NCBI GenBank assembly: GCA_963932145.1
Contig: OZ010571.1
Span: 110,183,005-110,247,004 of the forward strand
Direction of reading: 5' to 3'
DNA from: Acanthosepion lycidas
Taxonomy: Eukaryota; Mollusca; Cephalopoda; Sepiida; Sepiidae
Length of the DNA stretch: 64,000 nucleotides
The translations under genes were made by a program, and so were the position numbers. Under the pieces are notes generated by a model, which made no database searches, was not told the DNA's origin, and saw only the letters and a list, made by a program, of their open reading frames with translations. Of this stretch, positions 32,548-43,709 are shown piece after piece; positions within the stretch are counted from its first letter, which is position 1, and each line of letters begins with the position of its first letter.

Positions 32548-32552
<5 letters not shown>
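32370..32552 (+). mobile_element. Penelope-like element N-terminal fragment
   Basis: After a CTGATGA-stem-GAAA block (32391-32419), the plus strand encodes KKLVYEYERILLKISRQN, then LSKLFTGTY at 32476-32551. It is homologous to the right end of the 10568-11012 segment (KLIRKYERNLLKINRQN). The spacing from motif to coding is similar in both (about 60-75 nt). The copy ends where a (TA)n(TG)n microsatellite begins. Confidence 0.55.
32391..32419 (+). ncRNA. Hammerhead-like core, second copy
   Basis: CTGATGA (32391-32397), T, perfect 6-bp stem GACATT/AATGTC with loop GTACC, GAAA (32416-32419). The stem sequence differs entirely from the copy at 10831, yet both pair perfectly. Confidence 0.4.

Positions 32553-32607
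<55 letters not shown>
32553..32607. repeat. (TA)n(TG)n microsatellite
   Basis: TA run then TG run. Confidence 0.95.
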
Positions 32608-32608
<1 letters not shown>

Positions 32609-33281
32609 ATCGATATGTACACGAATTGGACTAAGTTTCGATAAGTGACTAGGAATATTAAGGTGTATGTTTGGTAAATGTAAGAAATTAATGTTGGTTT
32701 TGATCATTTATGTTGGTGGTACAATCTCCTAAATAACATAGGAATTTATAAACAGCATTGTTTTTCAAATATATTGTTATTTCAGATATACCGAATTATT
32801 GATAATAATAATCTTAGATGTTTTTAAATTTTAGAAATATAAAAAAAAAAATTAGGATAATGCAATAAAACATATTTGTCGCTTAACTGCAATAAGTGGT
32901 CACCAAAACGAGCCTTTTATGTTTTGGTATATTTAGAGCTTGATTGAGACGATTCCATTGGCCTCTTAATTTAATATTGGGCAAACATAAAATGACTTGA
33001 ACTTTAGGAGACATAGTTATACTGATTTCAATCATGTAAGTGTTTCATATCAAAAGTGAAATTCATTGACTTTTTTTAAAAAATGAATTTATGTTTTATT
33101 TTCGGGTCGAATGTTATCTCCTTAGACATTAGTTAATTGGTATCATCTCACAATATCTCACAGTTACCAGCTTTAGAATTCGGAATCGTTCAAAGTTTAA
33201 AATTCAAACTTAATGATTTAAGCGACTTCTAGAGCAAAATATTCACGCGTTTTTAAGAGTCCTTTGCTTAGGATAGATTAT
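32608..33281. other. No gene seen
   Basis: AT-rich; no recognised feature. Confidence 0.4.
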
Positions 33282-33800
33282 TCACCGCTTCCGGCACGTC
33301 ATATAACCCAGGATTTCTCGTTCGAGAATTCTTCTTATGTTCTGTCTCTTCAGGGCGTAGGCGATCATGGCTCTCAACAATTCCTTGTCCTTTGTAGCTC
33401 TTAATAAATTTAGTCTTTTCGTCATTTCTCCTAAACCTTGTTCCGCCATCCTCAAGCTCATTAAGAATGTTAGGCTTTGTTTTCCTCTGTCCCTATTGCC
33501 CCCAGTCTGTCCTGTGAGTAGCAGATTTTCAAAATCCTCCTTCCTCATTATGTGCCCCAGAAATTTCAACTGTCTTTTCCTGAGATTATGTATATTTCCT
33601 TTTGGTTTCTATTTTCTCAAAAACCTCGTCGTTGCTCACATGTTCGGTCCATACTATCCTCAGCATCTTTCTGTAGAACCACATTTCTGTTGCTTCAAAT
33701 GTCTTCTTCATCTTTGAGGAGATTTCCCAGCATTCACTGCCATATAGGAGGACAGATATCACGTAACATTTCAGTACTCTTTTTTTAGTTTTAATCATAA
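33282..33800 (-). pseudogene. RTE-like LINE reverse transcriptase C-terminal relic
   Basis: Two overlapping minus-strand frames. The upper one (33586-33798) reads VLKCYVISVLLYGSECWEIS, SKMKKTFEATEMWFYRKMLR, IVWTEHVSNDEVFEKI. The lower one (33282-33569) reads KFLGHIMRKEDFENLLLTGQ, LGEMTKRLNLLRATKDKELL, RAMIAYALKRQ. This is the C-terminal region after the RT core in RTE-type non-LTR elements. One frameshift joins the two. Best preserved of the roughly ten such 3' ends in the window and a useful reference for the others. Clade name is by resemblance only. Confidence 0.8.
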
Positions 33801-34339
33801 AAAATCATTTATATACATATTTAGATTTGAAAGTATTCCTATAATGTAAATTTAAAAACTATATATAAATTAAAAGAAAAAAGAAAACCTAATTCCAACA
33901 TTTACGTAGGAAACAATTTAACACAAATTTTATTTTATATAGCCTTTGTGATCGGTAGGATAAATACTGTCAGGGAATTCAACATAGACTGAGCCGCGCT
34001 AGAGGTGCTTTGCACAATATAGAAAAAAAAACATTGCTACAAAACAAAAATATTAACCTAAAAACTCAAGTCATGTTATTAACCTCACCAAATCGAAATT
34101 GTCATATGAATGTTATCTACCAAACTCATTCCGTATGCAATTGATTCATCAGATCAATCGTTAATAATAACTTGGAGCGAATGAAGACCGTACGTCATAT
34201 CGAGCTCTGATCTTCAAAACTCGTTGGCTGGCGCTGTAGAATTATAAACATAGAACTGTACCAAATAATGGGAACCTCATTACTTGAGGACTTTCAACTA
34301 CAACAACTAAAATGGATAGTATATCTAATATAATGTAAT
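33801..34339. other. No gene seen
   Basis: No recognised feature. Confidence 0.35.
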
Positions 34340-34440
34340 AACATATTCAAGATGTTGACGTTCCACACTACTTTAAACAAAAGGTTAAGAAAGAAACCAT
34401 TATCAATACTGGAAAGAGCAATAATAGTTGTTGTGATAGG
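34340..34440 (+). repeat. Interspersed repeat R
   Basis: TTCAAGATGTTGACGTTCC and TATCAATACTGGAAAGAGC; partner copies at 15975 and 52535. Confidence 0.6.
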
Positions 34441-36219
34441 AGTAAGTTACCCTCTTTACCATCATGAATGAATTGATCTATTCATGATTAGTAGTCCTGG
34501 GTAATTGTATAGGTTAAAAAAGAAGGTAATATTATTGCAATGACTTGTCTAGCTAAGTATTAAATAATATTATCCCGTCTGATTTTGTCGAGTTAATTGT
34601 TGTGTCTTGCCAGACCCCACATCACAACAATAGTGAACTTGATAAACCTACTTTCCTGAGAAATTGTTTTAACAGAAAGTTTTTTATGACCACTTTTTTC
34701 AGCCAGATTACATTTTTGGGTGGCATCTGTAGATTTTTTTTACATAAAACAAATAATTTAACACCAAAGAACAAAGGTTGAACCTGTAATAAATCTTTAC
34801 ATACTTTCAAAGTCTATAATCGTTTACACTGACAATTTGAATCATTTCCTAAAGCGGACGTCTGTCAATATCTTATTCCATGCAAGAAATATGCGTTTTT
34901 TTTTTTCTATTTCCTTTTCTTTATACAAACTACAATTCTCAAAGAGACATTCATCCGCCAAGAAACTGCTTCCTACTTTATTTGTTAAAAGATTTTCTTT
35001 TGACATCGTTTGACTCTTTTTAACTCTGAACAAGGATGCTTATAATAAATATAATAAATATATGATTTTTTTTTTGTCATAATATTGAAGAATGTCTGAC
35101 CTTCAATAAAACTCTTGGCCATATTTTATGCTTGGGACTATAACATAAATAGATGAAGAGATTTTAAGATGACATGTGGTACTTTGGGTCGTCCAAGAAT
35201 TAACTATGATCATCGTAGTGTCTAATGTTGATTTAAATTGCTGTCAGCTGAAAATACCTTTTCAAGTACTGCAGATTTTACAGGTATAATTTCACCTTCT
35301 TTATTGATTAGCGGCTCCTATCTAAGTAGATACGTGCACGGATTTGTTAAAAAATGGGCATACCATGATGAATAAATGTTCCAAACATAATAAAAACAGT
35401 GTTTCATCGTCAAAATCTTTTTGTTATTGTTAAGAAGGACGACCAAAGGATTTTTTATTATTAAATTATAATTCGAAAATTTAGTTAAAAATCTTATTTG
35501 TCTTGCGTCCAAGCAGATCAAAGATTAGTATACAAAATTTTAGAGTCTTTTTTGCGGTAAAAAAAAAAAAAAAAAAAAAAAAACAGAAAACACTGATTTG
35601 GAAATTCTTGAAAAAATTAAATATTTGTCACATTTTAATAAAATTTTCAGAACTTAATCACAAATCAATGTAATTATTTTAGAAATCTATTTCTTTCAGA
35701 AAATCTTGGTAAAAATATTTTTTAAAAATCTGTTAACCACCCACCCATATTTAATTTTCTGAAATTTCAAGAAATTAATTTTTGTACCCATTAATATTTA
35801 TATTAGTTATACGCAGAAATCTTTGGAAAATTTAAACCATCAATTTCTTTTTCTAAAACAGGAAACTCAATTACCGTGAAATAAAAATGCGATAAAACTA
35901 TGGTATTATTTAATTAGTAAAGCTTTTAATTGCGTTTTGATTTCGTGTATTTTTCTTTGGTTCCAAAGATTATCCCATAAACAAAATCTGATCGACTTTA
36001 TTCCAAATAGCACTTCTCAACAACTTATAACACAAAAATTTTTTTTATTTTTTTTGGTTGCAGCGGGGACGTTTTCTTGGGCCGAGATCTTTTCAGCACT
36101 TTATATTTGATTAATATTAACCACCGAATTAGCTGCTTTTACAATGTTAGAGAATCAATCTTTGTAAAATAAACTTTCCATCATTAGGCTACGGATTTAT
36201 TGACGACCTTTTCACCTTT
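34441..36219. other. AT-rich stretch, no gene seen
   Basis: Three minus-strand ORFs (34622-34810, 34842-35033, 35318-35521) lie in the same direction and could be one decayed gene, but I recognise no motif. A poly-A tract is at 35561-35583. Confidence 0.35.
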
Positions 36220-36263
36220 CACACACACGCCCACACGCACACACACACACACACATATATATA
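36220..36263. repeat. (CA)n(TA)n microsatellite
   Basis: CA run ending in TA, into which the MITE inserted. Confidence 0.9.
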
Positions 36264-36265
36264 TA

Positions 36266-36354
36266 TTAGGTTGGTGCAAAAATAATGACGTAATAATGTC
36301 GTTTTTGACGTTAAAAATACGTCAAAAAACGACATTATTTTTGCACCAACCTAA
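36266..36354. mobile_element. Palindromic mariner-type MITE (89 bp)
   Basis: Both TIRs intact (TTAGGTTGGTGCAAAAATAA and reverse complement), TA on each side (36264-36265, 36355-36356). The right arm lacks about 11 bp present in the left arm (ACGTAATAATG). Confidence 0.95.
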
Positions 36355-36640
36355 TAAGTTTAATTAAAAACGACTGACAAGGTACTGCGGTTAAGTTTTT
36401 AATTTAAATTTTTCTTGTGTTCTTATAATTTTCTTCTTTTAGGAGGCATAAATTATGTAGAAATTATTCTGTATGCCCGCTGTATGCCCGCGTGTTTTCG
36501 ACTATACTTTTAGCCATTACCAAGGATGATTTTATTTTTACATTAAACTGAATATATCTATTGTTTTATGCATGTATCTAAAGTTAAAGGGATTTTGAAA
36601 GCGAAAACGTCAAAATCAAGCAAGCGTGGTAATTCAACTG
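36355..36640 (+). repeat. Interspersed repeat Y, uninterrupted copy
   Basis: Same sequence that flanks the VTE at 2.3-3.0 kb, here without the insertion (AAACGACTGACAAGG, TTTTAGCCATTACCAAGGA, TATCTAAAGTTAAAGG). Confidence 0.6.
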
Positions 36641-37189
36641 AGTAGTGTAGTACTAGATGATGAACAGCGTGAAAGAAATCGGAACGTTCCACCGTGCCAG
36701 CGAAAGATGCTTTTCAGAAACTGGGCAAGGTAGTAAGGACTTGAAACATTGTGACATACGTAACTATTTCAGTTATGAGACATTTCTAAGATCGCAACTT
36801 TGTGAATAAAACATTAACGGATTAGCAGCATTAATGACTCAAATCTGTAATCTGTTGTCTCGTGCAAGCACCCCAGAATTAGAAATATTCACAGCCGATA
36901 TTCTTGCTTCTGATTATCTAGAAGCCAGATTGTCTAATCCAGTTAGATTACTGGAATTAGAATTTAATATTCCTGCAAGAAATTATCTGCCACTACATGG
37001 ATAATGTTAACAGCAATTACATAAACTGAAAAACAGCTGATATTGTCTTAAAGTTTATCTTAAATATTAGGTCAATAAAGTATGTCATGTTAATAAAGTG
37101 CTAATTTATGGCATGAATTCCGTGAAAATATCTTTGTCCATGACCTACCATCCATTAACACAAACTCGTCAAGTAGATTACCTGCTGCT
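36641..37189. other. No gene assigned; short open frame 36826-37005
   Basis: A plus frame reads LMTQICNLLSRASTPELEIF, TADILASDYLEARLSNPVRL, LELEFNIPARNYLPLHG before a stop. It has protein-like composition but I recognise no family. Confidence 0.3.
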
Positions 37190-37440
37190 TCATTCATTCA
37201 TGTCCTGTGCATATCAAGTTTTCCAAGACGTTCTTCCTCATAATCTGTTCCATAAATTTCAGTTGTCTCTTTCTCATCTTAAAAATCTGTTTCGTTTTAA
37301 TTCTCATTATCTTTAGAGCTTCTTCGTGACTCACGTGGTTTGTCCATGATAGCCTCAGCACCCGTCTATTGAAACACATTCCGGTCGCTTCATTGCAATA
37401 CACTTCCAATAAAAATACAATGTCACACAACTGATTGTTT
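37190..37440 (-). pseudogene. RTE-like LINE 3' end fragment
   Basis: Minus frame 37194-37430 includes FNRRVLRLSWTNHVSHEEAL and MRKRQLKFMEQIMRKNVLEN, equivalent to the 33282-33800 relic. The start of the block is frameshifted. Confidence 0.75.
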
Positions 37441-37599
37441 TTGCAAATGGCGTCAGATTTCTCTCACTTTTTCTCGTGTACTATTAATTATATCAAGGTG
37501 AAATCACAAAACTTTGCCTAAATATTTGATTCTCCGAATTCGACTTATACACAAGTATGCACGTTAAGAATAAAAGATGAAAAAATAGTGAAAAGTGAG

Positions 37600-37900
37600 C
37601 TGTGACTTGCTATGGACAGAGTATGCAACGTTTTAAGGAGAAAACGAACGACAAAGAAATTAGATCAGAAACGGTTGAAATGTTGGATACATATAATTAA
37701 GAAGGGAGGCTTGGAGAATTCAACACTCACAAGATACGTCGAAGGCAAAAGAAAAGCAGTGATTAATCCTCTTGAAACATTTGAGCATATATATAATGGG
37801 ACAAGTATCATAAAGAAGAAGCGGGGTTGTAAAAAGAATAAGGTTAGAGGAATAAAAAACAGGATGTTGTGGTGATCTGTGATCGTCACGCCCTAAAGCG
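37600..37900 (+). pseudogene. RTE-like LINE 3' end fragment
   Basis: Plus frame contains QKRLKCWIHIIKKGGLENST, LTRYVEGKRKAVINPLETFE and terminates near 37875. It covers the same C-terminal block in opposite orientation to the neighbour at 37190. The two could form a tail-to-tail pair. Confidence 0.65.
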
Positions 37901-38365
37901 ATATTTCGCATAGAGGAAGAGAGAGAAGGTGAAAGACTGGAATAGCCGATCAATAGCTGATGTGACAGAAGACAGGATTAGACAGGGATGAAAATCTTTC
38001 GTCCTGGGATACGCAGAAATTTATTACCATCACGCTATTTGTCCGCTGGCTGCGATCTGTTGATGATAGAAACCTAACGATGGCTTTACGCGTCCAGCTG
38101 TCCATTGAAAGGGAAGCAAGCACAGACAAGTGGGCGCTTCTGTTCGCAAACTAGGCACGTACTGTATATGTGAGGGCAAAAACAATAGAAAGTACTCAGG
38201 TGTTTACGGTAATCTTACATTGGCACAAGGCCATTACAACGAGGCACCCAGTGACAGTCAAATACACTACACTGTAATGTCAGATTAATCTGCTAACCAT
38301 AGATCTTCAGCGGTCTACAGATACAAACACACACGCACGCCCTTAACACAGACATCCTATCACCT
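37901..38365. other. No gene seen
   Basis: A motif CATTGGCACAAGGCC at 38219 is of the kind found in SINE bodies; the rest is unassigned. Confidence 0.35.
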
Positions 38366-38515
38366 GGTTATCACTCCATTCCCCGTCTTTTAAACAAGAG
38401 TAAATATTTATCCCTTGTTTTCTGTTTACGATTGGGTTTCCGCTTCCTTTTAAAGTATCCACATTCCCTTTCACTCCCACTAAGTCCTTGCGTCTTAGTG
38501 GCATTACCACCTTAC
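38366..38515 (-). repeat. Interspersed repeat W
   Basis: TTTATCCCTTGTTTTCTG, GATTGGGTTTCCGC and CTTGCGTCTTAGTGGCATTA; longest of the W copies. Confidence 0.55.
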
Positions 38516-38685
38516 TTAGATGTTCGAATTCCAGACGAATCCATTACATTCACTTACATGCTATCACCCTTGGGAAAGGTATTAATCCTCTTCTTCTTCC
38601 AACTATGGGTAAATATCATGGTAGACAGGGTTCTATAACCTTGGATGACAACTGGTCTAGGAGAGGGAAAACTCTGAATTCAATA
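38516..38685 (-). mobile_element. SINE body fragment
   Basis: TTCGAATTCCAGACGAATCC, ATTACATTCACTTACATGC, AACTATGGGTAAATATCATG and CTATAACCTTGGATGACAAC align to the tRNA-SINE family of 11740 and 14935, in rearranged order relative to those copies. Confidence 0.5.
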
Positions 38686-39420
38686 ACCTGCGGAGGGTCG
38701 TTTGGGGACCTTGTTGCGCGTAGTACACAAGGTCTCTGTATTCAGCCCTTCCAAAAGTGTGGTTGCTTCTGCACAAAGGCTTCACCACTATAATCAAATC
38801 ATATGTGCTGGTGTAGGAACTGATCTGCTTGACTCTCATACGTCGAATACGACGAGAGTGCCCACTATATATATATATATATGAATGAGATTGTTATATA
38901 TATAAATTTCTATACATCAGAACAATGCTAGATAATTAAATAACAAAATAGAAAGAACATTCTATGTAAGGCGTTATGTACTTGGTGCATAATTATACCA
39001 ACTACTTACGTTTATATTCCGTCCTAATTAAGCATTAGCGCTAAATAAAAGAACAAAGAAGGCCGTTTTCTTCCTTCCCCCTTATTCCTCAAGCTATCTA
39101 CAGCTGACTAAAGAAGTAGTGACACTTGGTCTGAAGATTGCATGAAGCAGAGTCACCATTTAGTGTTAATCTCTCTATCTACCAATCTCATATACATGAT
39201 CGATTTATAAAATGTCCTAGGAGTTTGGACAGTACTATCGAAAAGAATATAGTGCCACTTTCATTTGTGAGCATAATATCTAATTTCGATCGTTTCTTTC
39301 CGTTGCAAATTTTCAGCACCTTCTTGTACATCGCAACACTAAAATTCTGATGGGATAGATGAAAAAGACAAACCAACAATAATGTTTCCATTTTAGCGAC
39401 GTCTTGCATTTGATCCAAGC
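38686..39420. other. No gene seen; short (TA)n at 38867-38882
   Basis: ORFs here have no recognised domain; the right part may be decayed LINE sequence leading into the fragment at 39425. Confidence 0.3.
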
Positions 39421-39424
39421 AAGA

Positions 39425-39575
39425 GCTCGAATAAATGGATGTCGGAAATGGGTTTAGGAAAAATAACAAAAATATAAAATTTATTACGAGCTACTAAGAA
39501 CAGGGAATTGTGGTTAGCCATGATCGCATACGCCCTGAGGGGTCACGGTACAAATAAGAAGAAGAAGAAGAAGTT
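39425..39575 (+). pseudogene. RTE-like LINE extreme 3' end
   Basis: Reads SNKWMSEMGLGKITKI, stop, NLLRATKNRELWLAMIAYAL, RGHGTNKKKKK, the last ~40 codons of the RTE-type C terminus. A (GAA)n tail follows at 39560-39572, which may be the element's simple-repeat 3' tail. Confidence 0.75.
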
Positions 39576-39794
39576 GGTCTAATGGTTACAGAGCGTGGGA
39601 AATACAATCGGCGACGAGAGTTCAGATTTAGAGAGGAATGTATTTATCTTTGCCCTTACCCCAACTACAGGTTAAATATCAATGCATATTAGACTATCTA
39701 GTCTTTGTTGACAGCCAGTTTAAGAGAATAAACGACGGAGAAAACAAAAGGTATACACTCTGTTATATTTCCCCAATACTATATAAGGTAATAC

Positions 39795-39872
39795 AGAATT
39801 TTCGAATATTGAAAGAAAGGAAACTGTGGAGAGCCATGATCGCCAGTGTTCTGAATAGACATGTCATTTAAA
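39795..39872 (+). pseudogene. RTE-like LINE extreme 3' end
   Basis: Encodes ERKLWRAMIASVLNRHVI then a stop, again the very C terminus of the same type of LINE. Confidence 0.65.
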
Positions 39873-39954
39873 GAGAACGATACGCAAAGCAAATACAACT
39901 ATATCTGTATTTGACAATTACTTAATTTAGAAGATATGGCCCCTAACAAAAACC

Positions 39955-40335
39955 CTTGTGAGGAAACTGATCACATGTGAAATGAAATGCCTGAGGAAAG
40001 CAGTGATCAAGACCAGGCGAGACAAGATCAGGAATGAGGCAATAAGAGATATGGTAGGAGCAATACCAATCATACAACAGATCGAACATCAGAGGATCAA
40101 TTGGTTCGGACAACTCACTCGTATGCCTATTAACCAACCAGCCCTACGAGCATACACCCTCAGGTAATCTGGTTGGAGAGCGAGAGGCAGACCAAGAAGA
40201 CGCTGGAGCCATTCAGTGGCAGACTCTCTCAGAGCCCATGAGATTATCTATCCTCCATGCACTCGCCTTGCCGCTGACAGTCGACTGTGTCTCACCGGGA
40301 CGCCTAGCAGCACAAGCGGAAGGAAAAACTAACTA
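39955..40335 (+). pseudogene. Non-LTR retrotransposon C-terminal relic, second family
   Basis: Reads EMKCLRKAVIKTRRDKIRNE, AIRDMVGAIPIIQQIEHQRI, NWFGQLTRMPINQPALRAYT, stop, SGWRARGRPRRRWSHSVAD. The MKCLRR.. WFGH..RM.. ARGRPRRRW signature is the common C-terminal end of another LINE group. Distinct from the RTE-like copies because of its longer RGRPRRRW end. Confidence 0.75.
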
Positions 40336-40560
40336 AATTTAGAAGAACGGATTAAGCATCAATTGCAAGAAGACAGAACGCATGCTTGTCAGCAAAACAA
40401 ACAGCCCAACATGCAAATTACAAACTGATGATACCAAAATCAAACAACTGCAACAATTTAAATATCCGAGAAGTGTCTTAGCGTAAGACGGAAAGTGAGA
40501 CACTGAAATAGGAAAGCGACAGAAATATGAGCATCGTCTAAAAATAACGTTTAAAGTTAT
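40336..40560 (+). pseudogene. RTE-like LINE RT fragment
   Basis: Reads LSINCKKTERMLVSKTNSP, CKLQTDDTKIKQLQQFKYPR and SVLA, stop, DGKCDTEI, the thumb region just after the YADD palm motif. Directly adjoins the previous LINE relic. Confidence 0.7.
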
Positions 40561-41280
40561 ACTTATATGCGTGCAATTAAACTGAAGTTTTGACCAATTA
40601 TTTAAGTTTTGGTTAATAAATAACTCGGCAAGCAAACCATCAAAGAAAATTTTGCGTGCGTTTTTAATCAATAAATTTGGTTTACCGGAAACGTTCCTAA
40701 AACTACAGTGAAATCTATAATTGTGCGTTTGTCTGATGTGAGTGTATTGATTTGTTTTGAACTCTAAAATATATCATGAATATGCGTCGAGGCGAGTCAT
40801 CAGTAATGTAAGCAGGTTTCACTGCGAGTTTGGGGTTTTACCCATCATAATCACTCCATCAGTAACCCGATCTACTTCTGAAGATGACAGGCCGTCGCCT
40901 CGATCTGGACACGACGAAATGATAAGCTCAATGCGACTGACTGCTAATCAACAAAGTTATATTCAATTGATTGATCGGAAATAAACATATAGGAACTATT
41001 TGAGAGTTCTGTATTTGAATAGCATTCTAGAAAGTTAATTTATTATTTAATGCAAATATCTCGAGTTGCCAAATCTGGGGTCCGGCATTTAAAGCAAACA
41101 TTCCAATTTCAACATTATTTTTATGAGAGATTTCGAGGATATTATATCGAATAACGACGAAAACCGATAGCGCATTGGAATAGAAAAAGATGCTATAAAA
41201 CCTAAATAAAATATTAAAAAGCAGTTTGTTAGAAACAAAGAAAGGAATGCTGAACTGCTATGTAATATCAATCCTCCGAT
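40561..41280. other. No gene seen
   Basis: Unassigned. A 75-codon plus ORF at 40757-40984 has no recognised domain. Confidence 0.35.
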
Positions 41281-41284
41281 ATGG

Positions 41285-42350
41285 CCCGTCCTGGATATGA
41301 CGTTAAACTACATCCGCGTCCTGGGTAAGATGATAAACTACGTCCAGCAGTAAGGTCTCTGATCAGAAGGTTTTGAGAAGCGTGGAACCACCTTTTAATT
41401 GCTGGTGTTCGTAGGTCCACCCTGACTCGGGGTGGTAGCACCTGTTAGGATCCCAGCGATGGGAAAATAGTTAACCCTAAAACTGGGGTAAAAGCACTAT
41501 GAAAGCGTAAAAATAAGTTTTAATACCAGAAATACTTTGTAAAATTTATTACCAGCAACAAATTTTTGAAGAAAAAGAAACTATTACCAGCAGTATATTT
41601 TCGAAAAAGAATATTACCAACAATAAGTTTTTAAAAAAAAACTATTACCAGCAATACATTTTTGAAAAAAATATTACCAGCTATACATTTTTGAGGAAAA
41701 AATTATTACCAGAAAAATAGATTTTTGAAGGAAAAATATTACCAGAAATAGATTTTTGAAGAAAAAATATTACCAGAAATAGATTTTTGAAGGAAAAAAA
41801 TATTACCAGAAATAGATTTTTGAAGGAAAAATATTACCAGAAATAGATTTTTGAAGAAAAAGATATTACCAGAAATAGATTTTCGAAGGAAAATATTACC
41901 AGAAACAGATTTTTGAAGGAAAAATATTACCAGAAACAGATTTTTGAAGGAAAAAAAAATATTACCAGAAATAAATTTTTGAAGGAAAAAATATTACCAG
42001 AAATAGATTTTTGAAGGAAAAATATTACCAGAAATAGATTTTTGAAGGAAAAAAATATTACCAGAAATAGATTTTTGAAGGAAAAATATTACCAGAAATA
42101 GATTTTTGAAGAAAAAGATATTACCAGAAATAGATTTTCGAAGGAAAATATTACCAGAAACAGATTTTTGAAAGAAAAAATATTACCAGAAACAGATTTT
42201 TGAAGGAAAAAAAAATATTACCAGAAATAAATTTTTGAAGGAAAAAATATTACCAGAAATAGATTTTTGACAAAATAAAATATTACCAGCAATAACAATT
42301 TTGTCGGCATTAAATAACCCATTGAAGTTGATATGCCACAAATCAAACCA
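41285..42350 (+). mobile_element. VTE copy 6 with expanded VNTR
   Basis: The 5' module appears twice at its very start (GATATGACGTTAAACTACAT at 41295 and GTAAGATGATAAACTACGTC at 41324). It continues with CTGATCAGAAGGTTTTGAG, CACCCTGACTCGGGGTGG and GTTAGGATCCCAGCGATGG. About 25 tandem VNTR units run from about 41525 to 42300. Tail CGGCAT (42305-42310), AGTTGAT, ATGCC at 42332, then (CAAAC)n at 42345-42370. Normal copies have only 2-5 units, so this core has expanded roughly five- to tenfold. Confidence 0.9.
41525..42300 (+). repeat. VNTR array, ~31-bp unit, ~25 copies, with 255-bp higher-order period
   Basis: Unit is ACCAGAAATAGATTTTTGAA followed by GGAAAAATATT with small length changes in the A run. 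The diagnostic variant order (AAGATATT, TTTTCGAAGG, CAGATTTTT twice, AAATAAATTT) appears at 41861-41990 and again at 42116-42245, offset 255 bp, about eight units. Seven or eight units were therefore duplicated as a block. Confidence 0.9.
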
Positions 42351-42364
42351 AACCAAACCAAACC

Positions 42365-42775
42365 AAACCAAATCTATATGGCAGTGAATTCTGGACAATT
42401 TCCTTTCTGAAGACGAGACATGAAGCAACAAAAATGTGTTTATAGAGAAGAATGTTGAGAATATTATGGAAGAAATATGAGAAAGTAATGAGGATTATGG
42501 AAGCAGAAAGGACACTTCTACTTAGAATCAGAAAGAGACAGTTAAAGTTTCTGGGACACGTAATGATGAAAGAAAGTTTGGAGACACGGGACATTGAAAG
42601 CAAGAGGACAGAGGGAAACATAAATGAATGACAAGTATAAATGAAAGAGAACACATGACCAAGAAGGAATAGTAAGACGACAAACAATGTTTAATGCTAC
42701 AATGGGTTCAATGGAGAACCATGGTCGCCTGAAGGAAAACGGCACGTAAAAGAATAAAGATTTACGTCCGCCCAT
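42365..42775 (+). pseudogene. RTE-like LINE 3' end fragment
   Basis: Plus strand reads LYGSEFWTISFLKTRHEATK, MCL, stop, RRMLRILWKKYEKVMRI, IRKRQLKFLGHVMMKESLET. Equivalent to the minus-strand copy at 33282-33800 with more stops. Starts directly after the VTE (CAAAC)n tail. Confidence 0.75.
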
Positions 42776-42879
42776 GTGCATAAATAAAACAATGTCTTTG
42801 ACTTTTGACCGGCTAATTTTAATTAGAATTTAGGCGGTAGAACATTATCTGCTCATTTAATATTATTTGTCAACATTAT

Positions 42880-43440
42880 CTACGTGCCGTGTCCCTTCGG
42901 AACGTGTGTGATCAACTTCCAAACCCTTGTAGCTCTAAGCAACGTTTGTCTCTTTATCATCCCTCTTTGACCCTGCTCTACTATCCATTCGGAGAAACAC
43001 ATTTTGTTGATAGCTGTTTCCCTTTAGCACCTTCTTCTCTCAGTACGTCCTGTGCATATTAAGTTTACAAAGACGCCCTTCTCATAATATATTCAAGTAA
43101 TTTCAACTCTTCCTTTTCGTGTTTAAGTATGTTCTTTTTAGTTCCAATTTTCTTTAAAACTTCCTCTGTTCTGTCCATGGAATTCTCAGCACCTATCTGT
43201 CGAACCACGTCAATGTCGCTTCATCTTTAGAGGAACTGGCCAGCTTTCACTGCCTTATGAGACGATAGATATTACATAGCAATTGCGCACTCTTTGTTTC
43301 TAATGAAATATTAATACCTTGTTTAGTTACTTGAATGCTTCTCTCGCTGTTTTTATGTCGCGTCTCCCAATCATAATTGGTAGTGAAATCATAAACAAAG
43401 AACAAGGCTTTGCCTATTGCCATGATAATTGTATTGGTCA
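42880..43440 (-). pseudogene. RTE-like LINE 3' end fragment
   Basis: Minus reading contains SLETKSAQLLCNIYRLI, SSKDEATLTWFDR, stop, VLRIPWTEQ and a decayed continuation to SYKGLEVDHTRS. Strong decay: the frame changes several times. Confidence 0.6.
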
Positions 43441-43709
43441 CGATTAAGCTTGCAGCAAGATTGTCTTACAGTTTAGTGTCGTGGTTCCCAACGTGGAGAA
43501 CACGCCCCGTAGGTGGAAATTTGATTTTTATAGGGGGGTGGGCAGTTAGAGAACGAGTTATTACCAGTGAATTTTTTTTCTTGTGAGTCTGTGTGAATAT
43601 GAATGTGTGTGCGAATTAATACGTACGGTGTATATACAGTATACATACATAAAAAGTATTTGCGTGTATGTATGTCCATGTGCAATTACGTATGTACTGT
43701 ATATGATAT
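43441..43709. other. No gene seen
   Basis: Spacer between LINE relic and LTR. Confidence 0.3.

Noticed and set aside
34622-35521. Three collinear minus-strand ORFs as one broken gene
   Set aside because: No recognisable domain and no plausible splice or frameshift links; AT-rich chance ORFs are as likely.
40339-40671. 110-codon minus-strand ORF
   Set aside because: Antisense of an RTE-like LINE fragment read on the plus strand (LSINCKKTERM...).
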